14,351 nt of DNA from Bdellovibrio sp. (GTDB taxonomy: Bacteria; Bdellovibrionota; Bdellovibrionia; Bdellovibrionales; Bdellovibrionaceae): assembly GCA_019104905.1 (NCBI GenBank), contig JAHRXB010000159.1, forward strand, positions 1-14,351, in the 5' to 3' direction. This document shows positions 1 to 7,055 of this stretch, piece by piece. A program made the position numbers and the translations under genes. Position 1 is the stretch's first letter; each line of letters begins with the position of its first letter. Below the pieces are notes generated by a model. The model saw only the letters and a program-made list of their open reading frames with translations, did not search any database and was not told where the DNA came from.

Positions 1-1
1 A

Positions 2-1231
2 CTAGAAATCGCAGGCGATGATTCTTTGGCGAGCGATCAACTCCCTGAGGATGCTTTGGGCGAAACAATCGCAGAGACCACCACGACAACAGAAACAACA
101 ACGACCACGGCAGAATCAACGATTGGCGACAACAAAGCGACCACAGAACAAGTCGACATTGCGACCAGCTCAGAGACTTTGCCAGCAGATCCGTTCACAG
201 AGGCGACAGATGCTCCACCACCTCCTGCGGAATCCTCCACAACAATCGTAGACTCTGCGTCGCCTACCACGGAAGACAATACGACCATGGTAGAAAGCAC
301 AACAACAACCAAGAGCACGACAACAGTTGTTGAAGGTTCTGAAGCTCCCGCTAAAGTCAGCGCGCCTTTACAAAAAGTGGCAACGACTCCTTGGAAAGTG
401 GGAAAGACGTTGTATAACACCGTGTACTTCGCGCGTCCCGGAGACTCTTTGTCTGGTATCAGTCAGATGATTTACGGTGCGGATAAGACGGCCGAGTTAA
501 AAAAGGGAAATCCAACATTCAACTCGCGCGATGTTCGTCCTGGCGACAAGGTTTATTACAACTCTCCTCATCGTCCAGAAGATGCGGCTCGTATCGTGAC
601 CTACTATGAAGATAACGGCATGGCTCCGGAAGTTTATGTGGCTAAGTCTGGGGATAACATTCGAGCGGTGTCTAAAAATCTTTTGGGATATGACAATGCT
701 TGGAAAGAAGTTTGGTCTAGCAACTCTGTAGATTCTAAAGGCAACATCGCTGAAGGCACGGAGCTTCGTTATTGGAAAGGTGGGGCTATGGCTGCGGCAG
801 CACCTCATCAGGAAGTGGCAGGCGCCATGGGTCAGGAACCTCAAGCTCCTGCAATTCCGGCTCCTCCAGCTCAGGAAGAGATGATGCCTCCTCAACAAGC
901 CCAAGGCGAAATTCCTCCTCCACCAATGCCTGAACAACCAGGCATGGAGATGGCGCCACCACCGCCTCCTCCAATGGAAGTGGCTCAAGAGCAACACATG
1001 GCTCCTCCACCACCGCCGCCAGTTGAAGCTGTGAATCCACCAGCTCCCCCAGCTCACGCTCCACAAATGGCCGAGGAAGCACCGACGGGAATGGATAACG
1101 ATACAACAATGGCATTGGCTGTCGTTGGTCTTGCCGCCGCAGGCCTCGCTGTTCTTATTGTGATGAGAAAGAAACGAAAGCAGAAAGAGCTTGAGCAACA
1201 AGCGATGGACCACACTCACGTAGGACCATAA
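2..1231 (+). CDS. LysM-like, Pro-rich membrane-anchored envelope protein (5' end missing)
   Basis: The frame is open from the window edge, so the gene starts upstream; the TTG at 26 is not a convincing start. Visible order: a Thr/Glu/Ser-rich low-complexity region (about nt 60-350), two tandem LysM-like modules (nt 422-570, with the pattern PGDSLSGIS...N...PGDKVYY; and nt 629-777, with SGDNIRAVS), a Pro/Met/Gln-rich linker with several poly-Pro runs (nt 830-1080), one hydrophobic helix (nt 1105-1167), and a basic tail beginning MRKKRKQK. LysM domains bind peptidoglycan glycans. The basic residues after the helix predict a cytoplasmic C-terminus and an N-terminal, periplasmic LysM part. FimV-like proteins also combine LysM and a membrane helix, but the order here differs and I do not claim orthology. 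The specific function is unknown. The gene is convergent with the PilZ gene and shares a terminator with it. Confidence 0.8.
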   Translation, partial: LEIAGDDSLASDQLPEDALGETIAETTTTTETTTTTAESTIGDNKATTEQVDIATSSETLPADPFTEATDAPPPPAESSTTIVDSASPTTEDNTTMVESTTTTKSTTTVVEGSEAPAKVSAPLQKVATTPWKVGKTLYNTVYFARPGDSLSGISQMIYGADKTAELKKGNPTFNSRDVRPGDKVYYNSPHRPEDAARIVTYYEDNGMAPEVYVAKSGDNIRAVSKNLLGYDNAWKEVWSSNSVDSKGNIAEGTELRYWKGGAMAAAAPHQEVAGAMGQEPQAPAIPAPPAQEEMMPPQQAQGEIPPPPMPEQPGMEMAPPPPPPMEVAQEQHMAPPPPPPVEAVNPPAPPAHAPQMAEEAPTGMDNDTTMALAVVGLAAAGLAVLIVMRKKRKQKELEQQAMDHTHVGP

Positions 1232-1264
1232 GTTTTTTTGAAAATTTTCGATGAGTAAAAAAAG

Positions 1265-1293
1265 AAAGAGCGAGTTTTCACTCGCTCTTTTTG
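1265..1293. terminator. Bidirectional intrinsic terminator
   Basis: A perfect 11-bp stem (1265-1275 with 1280-1290) closes a TTTC loop. T-rich sequence follows on the plus strand and A-rich sequence precedes it, so it can end both the LysM gene and the convergent PilZ gene. Confidence 0.85.
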
Positions 1294-1301
1294 TTTTGGA
1301 T

Positions 1302-1670
1302 CTAACCAACCTTTTTAAAGATGGTGTCCATGAGGGATCGCCGATCGCTTCGGCTGTTCTCCACGAAGTAAATCAAATCATCGACGATTTGCACGTCTCT
1401 GTTATTCACAGGCATGAATTTGACTCCACAACCCAGAGAGTTCGTCCAGATCACATGAGCGGCGACTTTGCGCTCGCGACCTGCGACGATAAAAATAAGG
1501 TTTAACTTTTCGTTGGCGCGTACATCTCCGCCCGTAAACTCTAAAAAGGCTCCCGTGATGCTGATATTTTTAAGCGTGCCTTTGGTCTCTTCGCGCGCGT
1601 AATTGCGCTTGAAAGAAACCTCGAGGTTAAGAGGGGTTCTTGGTGCCGGAACTGTTACAGTATCCTCCAC
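1302..1670 (-). CDS. PilZ domain protein, predicted c-di-GMP receptor
   Basis: This is a stand-alone PilZ domain of 122 residues. Both c-di-GMP binding motifs are intact: RxxxR at R22-R26 (RNYAR) and [D/N]xSxxG at N35-G40 (NISITG), separated and followed by beta-strand-like segments ending in GCGVKFM. PilZ proteins sense c-di-GMP and pass the signal to motility, secretion or envelope targets; the partner here is unknown. I chose the GTG at 1670 because AAGGAG sits 6 nt upstream. An in-frame ATG at 1715 would add 15 residues but has only a poor ribosome site, and those residues overlay the SD. No signal peptide or membrane segment is seen, so it should be cytoplasmic. It is convergent with the LysM gene. 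Confidence 0.88.
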   Translation of the reverse strand: MEDTVTVPAPRTPLNLEVSFKRNYAREETKGTLKNISITGAFLEFTGGDVRANEKLNLIFIVAGRERKVAAHVIWTNSLGCGVKFMPVNNRDVQIVDDLIYFVENSRSDRRSLMDTIFKKVG

Positions 1671-1854
1671 GTTAGACTCCTTGTGCTTAATAATGGAATA
1701 ATATCCTTTCGGCATTACTTACGAAAAATTAATAGGTGGTCGAGCTCATTTTTATTAAAATGACGTAAATTTTTAGGAAACTGGACTCATTTAGAAACAT
1801 ATTTAAATATCCGAAATATCTTCAAATCTACAAAACTCACGAAGTGTTTAGCTG

Positions 1855-1863
1855 TGATACAAA
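1855..1863 (+). promoter_or_regulatory. Possible extended -10 promoter for the candidate RNA
   Basis: TGA followed by TACAAA (4 of 6 to TATAAT) forms an extended -10 element. Its expected start point, about 1870-1871, falls just before the first hairpin at 1873. No -35 match is seen at the usual spacing. This is inference from position and weak sequence match. Confidence 0.25.
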
Positions 1864-1870
1864 TTCTATT

Positions 1871-1945
1871 TACTGGACCAAAGTTAGATTCCCCTGGTCT
1901 AGCTTCGGGGGGCGAAACTTCTCGTTTTGAGACGCCCTTTTTTTT
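1871..1945 (+). ncRNA. Candidate small RNA or rho attenuator leader
   Basis: A 75-nt stretch holds two consecutive structures on the plus strand. The first is an 8-bp stem, 1873-1880 with 1895-1902 (one G-T pair), around a 14-nt loop. The second is a terminator-like hairpin at 1910-1937 followed by eight T. No convincing open reading frame covers it. It ends about 300 nt before rho, so it could be an independent sRNA or an attenuated leader of rho. It does not match any RNA family I can recognise. Confidence 0.35.
1910..1945 (+). terminator. Terminator-like hairpin upstream of rho
   Basis: A GC stem pairs GGGCG (1910-1914) with CGCCC (1933-1937). The interior can form a small second stem (CTC 1921-1923 with GAG 1929-1931, or AAAC with GTTT). 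Eight T follow (1938-1945). Confidence 0.55.
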
Positions 1946-2243
1946 GGTCAAAAAAGATGAAGGCAGTCTCACAAGCGACAAAACGGGGGTTTTGGCTGGC
2001 GCTCAATGGGGCTCCTAGGAGTTTGTAAATTTATAAGTAATTACAGATCTTTGTGATCTATTCGAGGGTGGCATCCGTTTTTGGAGAAAGAGGATCTGGG
2101 TCATCTCAAAAAAGATTTTCGATTGACAAGGGATGGCTGTTTCAAGGAAAGTTAGGGCAAGCATAACAGTTTAGTTCCAATCGGATCAAACTTCTTAAAT
2201 CTTTCTCACTCGTTCTTTATTTATTCCTACAAGGAGAATTTGT
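1946..2243 (+). other. Upstream region of rho, about 300 nt without a gene
   Basis: No credible gene is present. It holds a short inverted repeat AGATC/GATCT near 2043-2060 and a perfect TTGACA -35 hexamer at 2123-2128 without a recognisable -10 at 16-18 nt. The last bases contain the rho ribosome site AAGGAG (2231-2236). A rho promoter probably lies here, but I cannot place it. Confidence 0.4.
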
Positions 2244-3971
2244 TTGTCTGAACCCAAAGATTCACAAGGCGTTGAAGTCGTTAAAAAGCGCACTCGCTCA
2301 AAGTCTGCTGAAGAGACACCCGCTGAGTCTGCACCCGTAGCTGCTGCGGCCCCCGCGCCGGCTACCGAGCCTCCTCCTCCCGCTGCCAGCGCCCCAGCAA
2401 CAGCTCCAGCTCCTCAAGAGCCGCAACAACAAACTCAAAGGCAAGACCGCCCCCAACACCAACAACGCCGGGACTTCCGCCCCAATAACCGTGACAATCG
2501 CGGGGACAGAGACAATCGTGGAGACCGTGGCGACAGAGGCGATCGCGACCGTGGTCACCGTCATGGTGGCGGTGGCGGACAACGCCGAGACTTCCGCAGC
2601 GACAGACATCGTGATGAGGGACAGCCCCTTGGTGATGATGCCCACGCAACACCTCCAGCACAAACTCAAGAAGTTGACTTGGCTGACATTCAATTGACTG
2701 ATGAAGAAAAAAGCTGGTTGTCTTCAAAGGATTTGAAATCAAAAAACATCACTCAGCTCACGGAGCTTGCGACTAAACTTAAAATTGAAAACGCTGCGGG
2801 CCTTCGTCGCCAAGATATGATTTTTGAAATCTTGAAACGAGCCGCGAAGCTCGGACAAGATATTTACGGTTCTGGTGTTCTTGAGATCTTGCCAGATGGT
2901 TACGGATTCTTGCGTTCACCCGATTACAACTATCTTCCAGGTCCTGATGATATCTATGTCAGCCCGTCGCAAATTCGTCGTTTTGGTTTAAGAACCGGTG
3001 ACACGGTGACAGGAACGGTTCGTCCTCCGAAAGATGGCGAGCGTTATTTTGCACTTTTAAAAGTTGATTCTCTGAATTTTGAGACGACGGAAAACGGAAA
3101 AGACAAAATTCTTTTCGACAACCTGACGCCTCTTTATCCGAACGAAAGACTGAAGCTTGAGCACAGCCCCGGCGAATACACAACACGTGTTGTGGATTTG
3201 ATGGCTCCTCTTGGAAAAGGTCAGCGTGCTTTGATCGTGGCGCCACCAAGAACTGGTAAAACAGTTTTGATGCAACAAATTGCCAACGCAATCACGCACA
3301 ATCACCCTGAAGTAAAACTCATCGTTCTTTTGATCGACGAGCGCCCTGAAGAGGTGACGGATATGCAAAGAACCGTTAAGGGTGAAGTCGTATCGTCTAC
3401 GTTTGACGAACCGCCGACTCGTCACGTTCAGGTGGCAGAGATGGTTATTGAAAAAGCGAAACGTTTGGTTGAGCACAAGCATGACGTCGTCATCTTGCTG
3501 GATTCCATCACGCGTTTGGCTCGTGCTTACAACACGGTTGTTCCGCCTTCTGGAAAGATCTTGTCAGGTGGTGTGGACTCGAACGCCCTTCACAAGCCAA
3601 AACGTTTCTTCGGTGCTGCTCGTAACATCGAAGAGGGTGGATCTTTGACAATCATCGCAACGGCGTTGATTGATACAGGATCTCGTATGGACGAGGTTAT
3701 CTTTGAGGAATTTAAAGGTACTGGTAACGCCGAGATTCACTTGGATCGTAAGCTCATGGAAAAGCGTATCTTCCCATGTATGGACATCAACAAATCAGGG
3801 ACTCGTAAAGAAGATCTTCTTGTTGAGAGAGCCGATCTGAACCGCTTGTGGGTTTTGAGAAAAGTTTTGGCTCCGATGAACGTCGTCGATGCGATGGAGT
3901 TCTTGTTGGACAAGGTTCAAGGAACGAAGACCAACACAGACTTCCTGAAGGCGATGTCGGGACCGGGCTAA
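2244..3971 (+). CDS. rho: Transcription termination factor Rho
   Basis: Rho is a hexameric RNA-dependent ATPase that translocates along untranslated mRNA and releases RNA polymerase. The start is TTG at 2244, 7 nt after AAGGAG; no better start exists in frame. Residues 15-60 are Ala/Pro-rich; residues about 70-125 are an Arg/Asp/Gly-rich insertion (repeats of RGDRDN type) with a Gly/His run. Then come the Rho N-terminal helical domain (about 145-205), the cold-shock-like primary RNA-binding fold (about 208-280), and the RecA-like motor with Walker A APPRTGKT (333-340) and Walker B ending at D420 (VVILLD). The Q-loop region and R-loop region ([13 protein letters not shown]) are intact. At 575 residues it is longer than the 419 of E. 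coli Rho, entirely because of the N-terminal insertion. A strong terminator follows. The long leader may allow autoregulation. Confidence 0.98.
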   Translation: MSEPKDSQGVEVVKKRTRSKSAEETPAESAPVAAAAPAPATEPPPPAASAPATAPAPQEPQQQTQRQDRPQHQQRRDFRPNNRDNRGDRDNRGDRGDRGDRDRGHRHGGGGGQRRDFRSDRHRDEGQPLGDDAHATPPAQTQEVDLADIQLTDEEKSWLSSKDLKSKNITQLTELATKLKIENAAGLRRQDMIFEILKRAAKLGQDIYGSGVLEILPDGYGFLRSPDYNYLPGPDDIYVSPSQIRRFGLRTGDTVTGTVRPPKDGERYFALLKVDSLNFETTENGKDKILFDNLTPLYPNERLKLEHSPGEYTTRVVDLMAPLGKGQRALIVAPPRTGKTVLMQQIANAITHNHPEVKLIVLLIDERPEEVTDMQRTVKGEVVSSTFDEPPTRHVQVAEMVIEKAKRLVEHKHDVVILLDSITRLARAYNTVVPPSGKILSGGVDSNALHKPKRFFGAARNIEEGGSLTIIATALIDTGSRMDEVIFEEFKGTGNAEIHLDRKLMEKRIFPCMDINKSGTRKEDLLVERADLNRLWVLRKVLAPMNVVDAMEFLLDKVQGTKTNTDFLKAMSGPG

Positions 3972-3995
3972 CGGTTTTGTTAAAATCAAAAAAGC

Positions 3996-4024
3996 AAAAA
4001 GGAGTCCGCGAGGACTCCTTTTTT
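3996..4024. terminator. Bidirectional terminator after rho
   Basis: GGAGTCC (4001-4007) pairs perfectly with GGACTCC (4012-4018) around GCGA; flanking A and T runs extend the stem. It also suits the convergent gene ending at 4035. Confidence 0.9.
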
Positions 4025-4034
4025 ATTCCAACAG

Positions 4035-4385
4035 CTACTGTCTTTTCAGCGAATCCGTTTCGCATCCGCCGTATAAAGTGCCGTTGATAATTCCCTCAAA
4101 TGGATAAACAAAATCCGACATTCCGTCAGAACCTTCTTTGGTCAGATCGACCTCCAGATATTGCGTAACCCCCTCCGCAGAAATTTTCAGAAGGCCGCCC
4201 TTTTGATAGATCACGGATCCATTCAGCTCCACAGAGCCGTCTTGGGGAGAGTCCACCTTCACCTTATTGGTGTCAGAATTATAAGTGACCGTCAGAAAAG
4301 GTTCAGTGAAATAGCAGTAGATGCTTTCAGCCTTCGCTGTTCCAGTCAGAACCAGCAAAACAGTGACAAGAAAGAGTGGTTTCAT
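4035..4385 (-). CDS. Small secreted protein, unknown function
   Basis: A 116-residue protein with a clear Sec signal peptide: K2, a hydrophobic core at 4-14 and a likely signal-peptidase site after AKA (17-19). The mature part is about 97 residues, predicted mostly beta, with two cysteines (C24 and C108) near its ends that could form a disulphide in the periplasm. There is no lipobox cysteine after the signal. The ATG at 4385 has GGGAGG about 6 nt upstream. I do not recognise the family. It is transcribed against rho and shares its terminator; it sits between rho and rpmE2, genes that are often adjacent, so it looks like a lineage-specific insertion. A weak promoter-like pair (TTGCCG, 17 nt, TACTCT) lies upstream on the minus strand. 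Confidence 0.75.
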   Translation of the reverse strand: MKPLFLVTVLLVLTGTAKAESIYCYFTEPFLTVTYNSDTNKVKVDSPQDGSVELNGSVIYQKGGLLKISAEGVTQYLEVDLTKEGSDGMSDFVYPFEGIINGTLYGGCETDSLKRQ

Positions 4386-4721
4386 CGGGGGCCTCCCTTG
4401 GTTTTTGCCAGAGTAGTGAAGCCTAAAATGAGCGGCAAGAAGCAGCTTAAACTGTCGCTAAAAAGCAAAAGTGGACTTTGTTAATAGAGGGGGAGGTCTT
4501 GAATTTATCGAAGCAGATGATTTTTTAAGGGAATACGGGCGGAACTTGTGATATAAGTTAAGATATTGAAAATACGAGATTATTTTTAAACTAAAGAGGG
4601 CCTTCATCGGCGATGTTGTTGCTAAAAAAAGCAGCGATTTATGCTCGACAGGGGGGACCCAGTGTGTTAAACCCTTTTAGCTTAAGACCCATAGTTTTGA
4701 CTATTTATAAGGAATCAGGTC
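4386..4721. other. Divergent intergenic region between the secreted protein and rpmE2
   Basis: This 336-nt stretch is AT-rich and has no credible gene. It must carry promoters in both directions. On the plus strand, TATAAG at 4552-4557 preceded by TGA resembles an extended -10. TCGACA near 4649 followed by TAAACC is another weak pair. The rpmE2 ribosome site AAGGA is at 4709-4713. No terminator or repeat is evident. Confidence 0.4.
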
Positions 4722-4967
4722 ATGAAACAGAACTTACATCCAAAAGTAAATACCGTTGTATTTAAAGACATCTCTTGCGATTACTCTTTCTTGGGAACAA
4801 CAACCCTTCACTCTTCAGAAACAGTTAAATGGGAAGATGGCAAAGAGTATCCATTGGTTAAAGTTGAGATCTCTTCTGCATCTCACCCTTTCTTCACTGG
4901 AAAACAACGTGTGATGGATACTGAAGGTCGTATCGATCGTTTCAAAAAACGTTACGGCAAGAAATAA
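4722..4967 (+). CDS. rpmE2: 50S ribosomal protein L31, type B
   Basis: L31 bridges the 50S and 30S subunits at the central protuberance. The 81-residue sequence has the family landmarks: MKQNLHP at the N-terminus, [31 protein letters not shown] and a basic C-terminus. It lacks the CxxC zinc motifs of type A L31 (only C19 is present), so it is the zinc-independent type B form; rpmE is also used as its name. The ATG has AAGGA 8 nt upstream. Type B copies are often zinc-regulated paralogues, but here the gene sits in the classical rho-rpmE-prfA neighbourhood, so it may be the main copy. A terminator follows. Confidence 0.95.
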   Translation: MKQNLHPKVNTVVFKDISCDYSFLGTTTLHSSETVKWEDGKEYPLVKVEISSASHPFFTGKQRVMDTEGRIDRFKKRYGKK

Positions 4968-5002
4968 ATTTCGGCCCTCCAATCGGAGGACGTTCTTGTA
5001 TG

Positions 5003-5036
5003 AAATGCGGTTCACTCTTCGAACCGCATTTTCGTT
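5003..5036 (+). terminator. Terminator after rpmE2
   Basis: A perfect 11-bp stem (5003-5013 with 5021-5031), 7-nt loop, then a T-rich tail interrupted by CG. A smaller CCTCC/GGAGG hairpin at 4976-4989 lies between the stop codon and this terminator. Confidence 0.8.
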
Positions 5037-5096
5037 TTCAGTTCTCACAGTTTTAAAAATCATCTTGATGTACCAACGGAATTAGAGGCGGTTCGC

Positions 5097-6170
5097 ATGT
5101 TCTCGAAGTTGAATGAGGTGGAATCTCGTTACGAAGAAGTCAATATGGCTCTTCAAAGACCCGATATTGCTTCCAATCAAACTCAGTACCGCGCTCTTAT
5201 GAAAGAGTTGGGAAATCTGGAGAAGATCGTTGTGGTCTATCGTGACTACAAAAAGAAGACTGAAAACCTTAAGGCGAGCAAAGAGCTTTTAACAGCCGAA
5301 CAAGACTCTGAAATGCGTGAGCTGATCCGTGAGGAAGTGAAAGAGCTTGAGGCCGCTATTCCAGAGCTGGAGCAGCAGCTTAAAATCGCTTTGATCCCCA
5401 AAGATCCTAACGACGACAAAAACATCATCCTCGAAATTCGTGCGGGCGCCGGCGGTGACGAGGCCGCTCTTTTTGCCGATGAAATGTTCCGAGGATATGT
5501 TCACTACGCCACCTCTCAAGGATGGAAAGTCGAAATGCTTTCTTATTCTGAAGGGAACGCCGGGGGCGCCAAAGAGATCATTGCCAGTGTTACCGGCGAC
5601 TCTGTTTTCAGTAAGCTAAAATATGAAAGCGGCGTTCATCGTGTTCAGCGTGTTCCTAAAACGGAAGCTGCGGGACGTATTCACACCTCGACCGTGACGG
5701 TGGCGGTGATTCCTGAAGTCGAAGTTACGGAAATTAAGATTCCTATGAGCGATGTTCGTATTGAGACCATGCGCTCTCAAGGGTCTGGCGGTCAGTCCGT
5801 GAATAGAACGGAATCAGCAGTCCGTGTTGTTCATATTCCCACAGGTTTGGACGTTAAGTGCCAAGAGGGAAAATCCCAATCCGCCAACAGAGAGCGCGCT
5901 TTCCAGATCCTTTACGCAAAATTGCAGCAGATCGAAGATGAAAAGGCTCGTAAGGAAGCTTCCGATGTTCGCCTAGAACAAATCGGCACGGGTGATCGCT
6001 CGGAGCGAATTCGCACTTACAACTTCCCGCAAACTCGCATCACCGATCATCGCATTGGTTTGACCATTCATCAGCTAGACCAGGTCATGAATGGTTCATT
6101 TGAGTTGCTGATTGATCCGCTCGTTGCTAACTTTCAAGCAGAGGCACTTAAAAAACAGACCTCTGCTTAA
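5097..6170 (+). CDS. prfA: Peptide chain release factor 1 (RF1)
   Basis: RF1 recognises UAA and UAG in the ribosomal A site and triggers peptide release. The catalytic GGQ is at 231-233 within a [17 protein letters not shown] context. The stop-codon-reading tripeptide position, after HRVQRVP, reads P187-K188-T189: the P-x-T pattern of RF1, not the SPF of RF2. The N-terminal coiled region and the domain-2 start ([14 protein letters not shown]) are intact, and 357 residues match the usual 355-360. The ATG at 5097 has GAGG about 9 nt upstream. The stop is followed after 3 nt by prmC, whose product methylates the GGQ glutamine, so the two are translated from one message. The promoter should lie between the upstream terminator and 5085 but is not obvious. 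Confidence 0.98.
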   Translation: MFSKLNEVESRYEEVNMALQRPDIASNQTQYRALMKELGNLEKIVVVYRDYKKKTENLKASKELLTAEQDSEMRELIREEVKELEAAIPELEQQLKIALIPKDPNDDKNIILEIRAGAGGDEAALFADEMFRGYVHYATSQGWKVEMLSYSEGNAGGAKEIIASVTGDSVFSKLKYESGVHRVQRVPKTEAAGRIHTSTVTVAVIPEVEVTEIKIPMSDVRIETMRSQGSGGQSVNRTESAVRVVHIPTGLDVKCQEGKSQSANRERAFQILYAKLQQIEDEKARKEASDVRLEQIGTGDRSERIRTYNFPQTRITDHRIGLTIHQLDQVMNGSFELLIDPLVANFQAEALKKQTSA

Positions 6171-6173
6171 TGA

Positions 6174-7055
6174 ATGAAACTTAAAGAAATCCTCGATAAG
6201 ACGACTGCCTTTTTCAAAGATAAAAAAATCGAGACTCCCCGTCTTGATGCCGAGCTTTTGTTAGCCCATGGTTTAAAGCTGGATCGGATTCAGCTCTACC
6301 TTCGCTTTGATCAGCCTATGAAGGAAGACGAGTTGGTTGTGTTGCGGGAACTGGTTCGTCGTCGAGCCTCCGGAGAGCCGGTGGCCTATATTCTTGGCTA
6401 TCGGGATTTTTATAAATACCGCTTTGAAGTCAATTCGTCAGTCCTCATCCCCCGACCTGAAACGGAACATATTGTTGAAGAGGTTTTGTCGTGGGTAAAG
6501 ACAAACGACGACACAATAGGAATTCTTGATTTGGGGGCCGGATCAGGCTGCATTGGTTTGAGTCTTCTTAAAGAACTCCCTAATGCACGATTGGTTTCTG
6601 TCGACATGTCTGAATCCGCGTTGGTCGTGGCAAAAAGAAATGCTCAAGCCTTGGAAGTTTCTGACCGGGTGAAGTTTGTTCACGCAGATGCCGCTCAATG
6701 GGAGACCATTTTGTCGGTTTACAAAGAGTGGACTGGTTTTGATAAAATCGATGTTCTTGTTTCCAACCCACCCTACATCGCCCCGCAAGACCCGCAGGTG
6801 GAAGAAAATGTTCGAAAGTTTGAGCCCTCAACGGCGCTTTTTGCTGAAGACAACGGACTTGCACTTTTAAAATCCTGGTCGCAGCTCTATGGGAGCCAGC
6901 TCAACACTCCGGGTCTTATGCTTATGGAGATGGGAATGAGTCAGGGGGCTGCGATGAGGGAACATTTTCAGAACTTAAAAATATTTAACGAAATAAATGT
7001 CATCAAAGATCTTTCCGGGCATGATAGAGTGATTCGTGGAGTAACGCATGGATAA
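6174..7055 (+). CDS. prmC: Release factor glutamine methyltransferase PrmC (HemK)
   Basis: PrmC transfers a methyl group from S-adenosylmethionine to the amide nitrogen of the glutamine in the GGQ motif of RF1 and RF2, raising termination efficiency. It has the N-terminal helical RF-binding domain (about 1-95, with the conserved RRASGEPVAYILG and LIPRPETE segments), the SAM-binding motif starting at D119 (DLGAGSGCIGL), and the catalytic N198-P-P-Y. Its length of 293 residues is slightly above the E. coli 277. It begins 3 nt after prfA and its last 8 nt overlap murA, so prfA-prmC-murA looks translationally coupled. No strong SD is seen before the ATG, which fits coupling to prfA termination. 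Confidence 0.97.
   Translation: MKLKEILDKTTAFFKDKKIETPRLDAELLLAHGLKLDRIQLYLRFDQPMKEDELVVLRELVRRRASGEPVAYILGYRDFYKYRFEVNSSVLIPRPETEHIVEEVLSWVKTNDDTIGILDLGAGSGCIGLSLLKELPNARLVSVDMSESALVVAKRNAQALEVSDRVKFVHADAAQWETILSVYKEWTGFDKIDVLVSNPPYIAPQDPQVEENVRKFEPSTALFAEDNGLALLKSWSQLYGSQLNTPGLMLMEMGMSQGAAMREHFQNLKIFNEINVIKDLSGHDRVIRGVTHG

Noticed and set aside
830..1080. Repetitive CCTCCTCCA-type sequence as a DNA repeat element
   Set aside because: It is in frame and codes for the poly-Pro linker with mixed codons; no direct repeat units or CRISPR-like spacing.
497..1309. Long minus-strand ORF opposite the LysM gene
   Set aside because: Trp/His/Arg-rich, biased by the poly-Pro and poly-Thr codons of the plus-strand gene; shadow frame that also runs over the terminator.
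1787..1981. Minus-strand 64-residue ORF between PilZ and rho
   Set aside because: No ribosome site, no recognisable composition, and it covers the hairpin/T-run structure of the opposite strand.
2123..2128. Perfect TTGACA -35 hexamer upstream of rho
   Set aside because: No -10-like hexamer at 16-18 nt (the bases there read GGAAAG), so not listed as a promoter.
2298..2742. Overlapping minus-strand ORFs opposite the N-terminus of rho
   Set aside because: Products of the biased RG/RD and Ala/Pro codons; no start signal or protein-like pattern.
4161..4484. Plus-strand ORF across the secreted protein and its upstream region
   Set aside because: Opposes a gene with a clear signal peptide and SD; own product shows no domain and lacks a ribosome site.
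4976..4989. CCTCC/GGAGG hairpin after rpmE2
   Set aside because: Only 5 bp and no T run; probably incidental beside the real terminator at 5003-5036.
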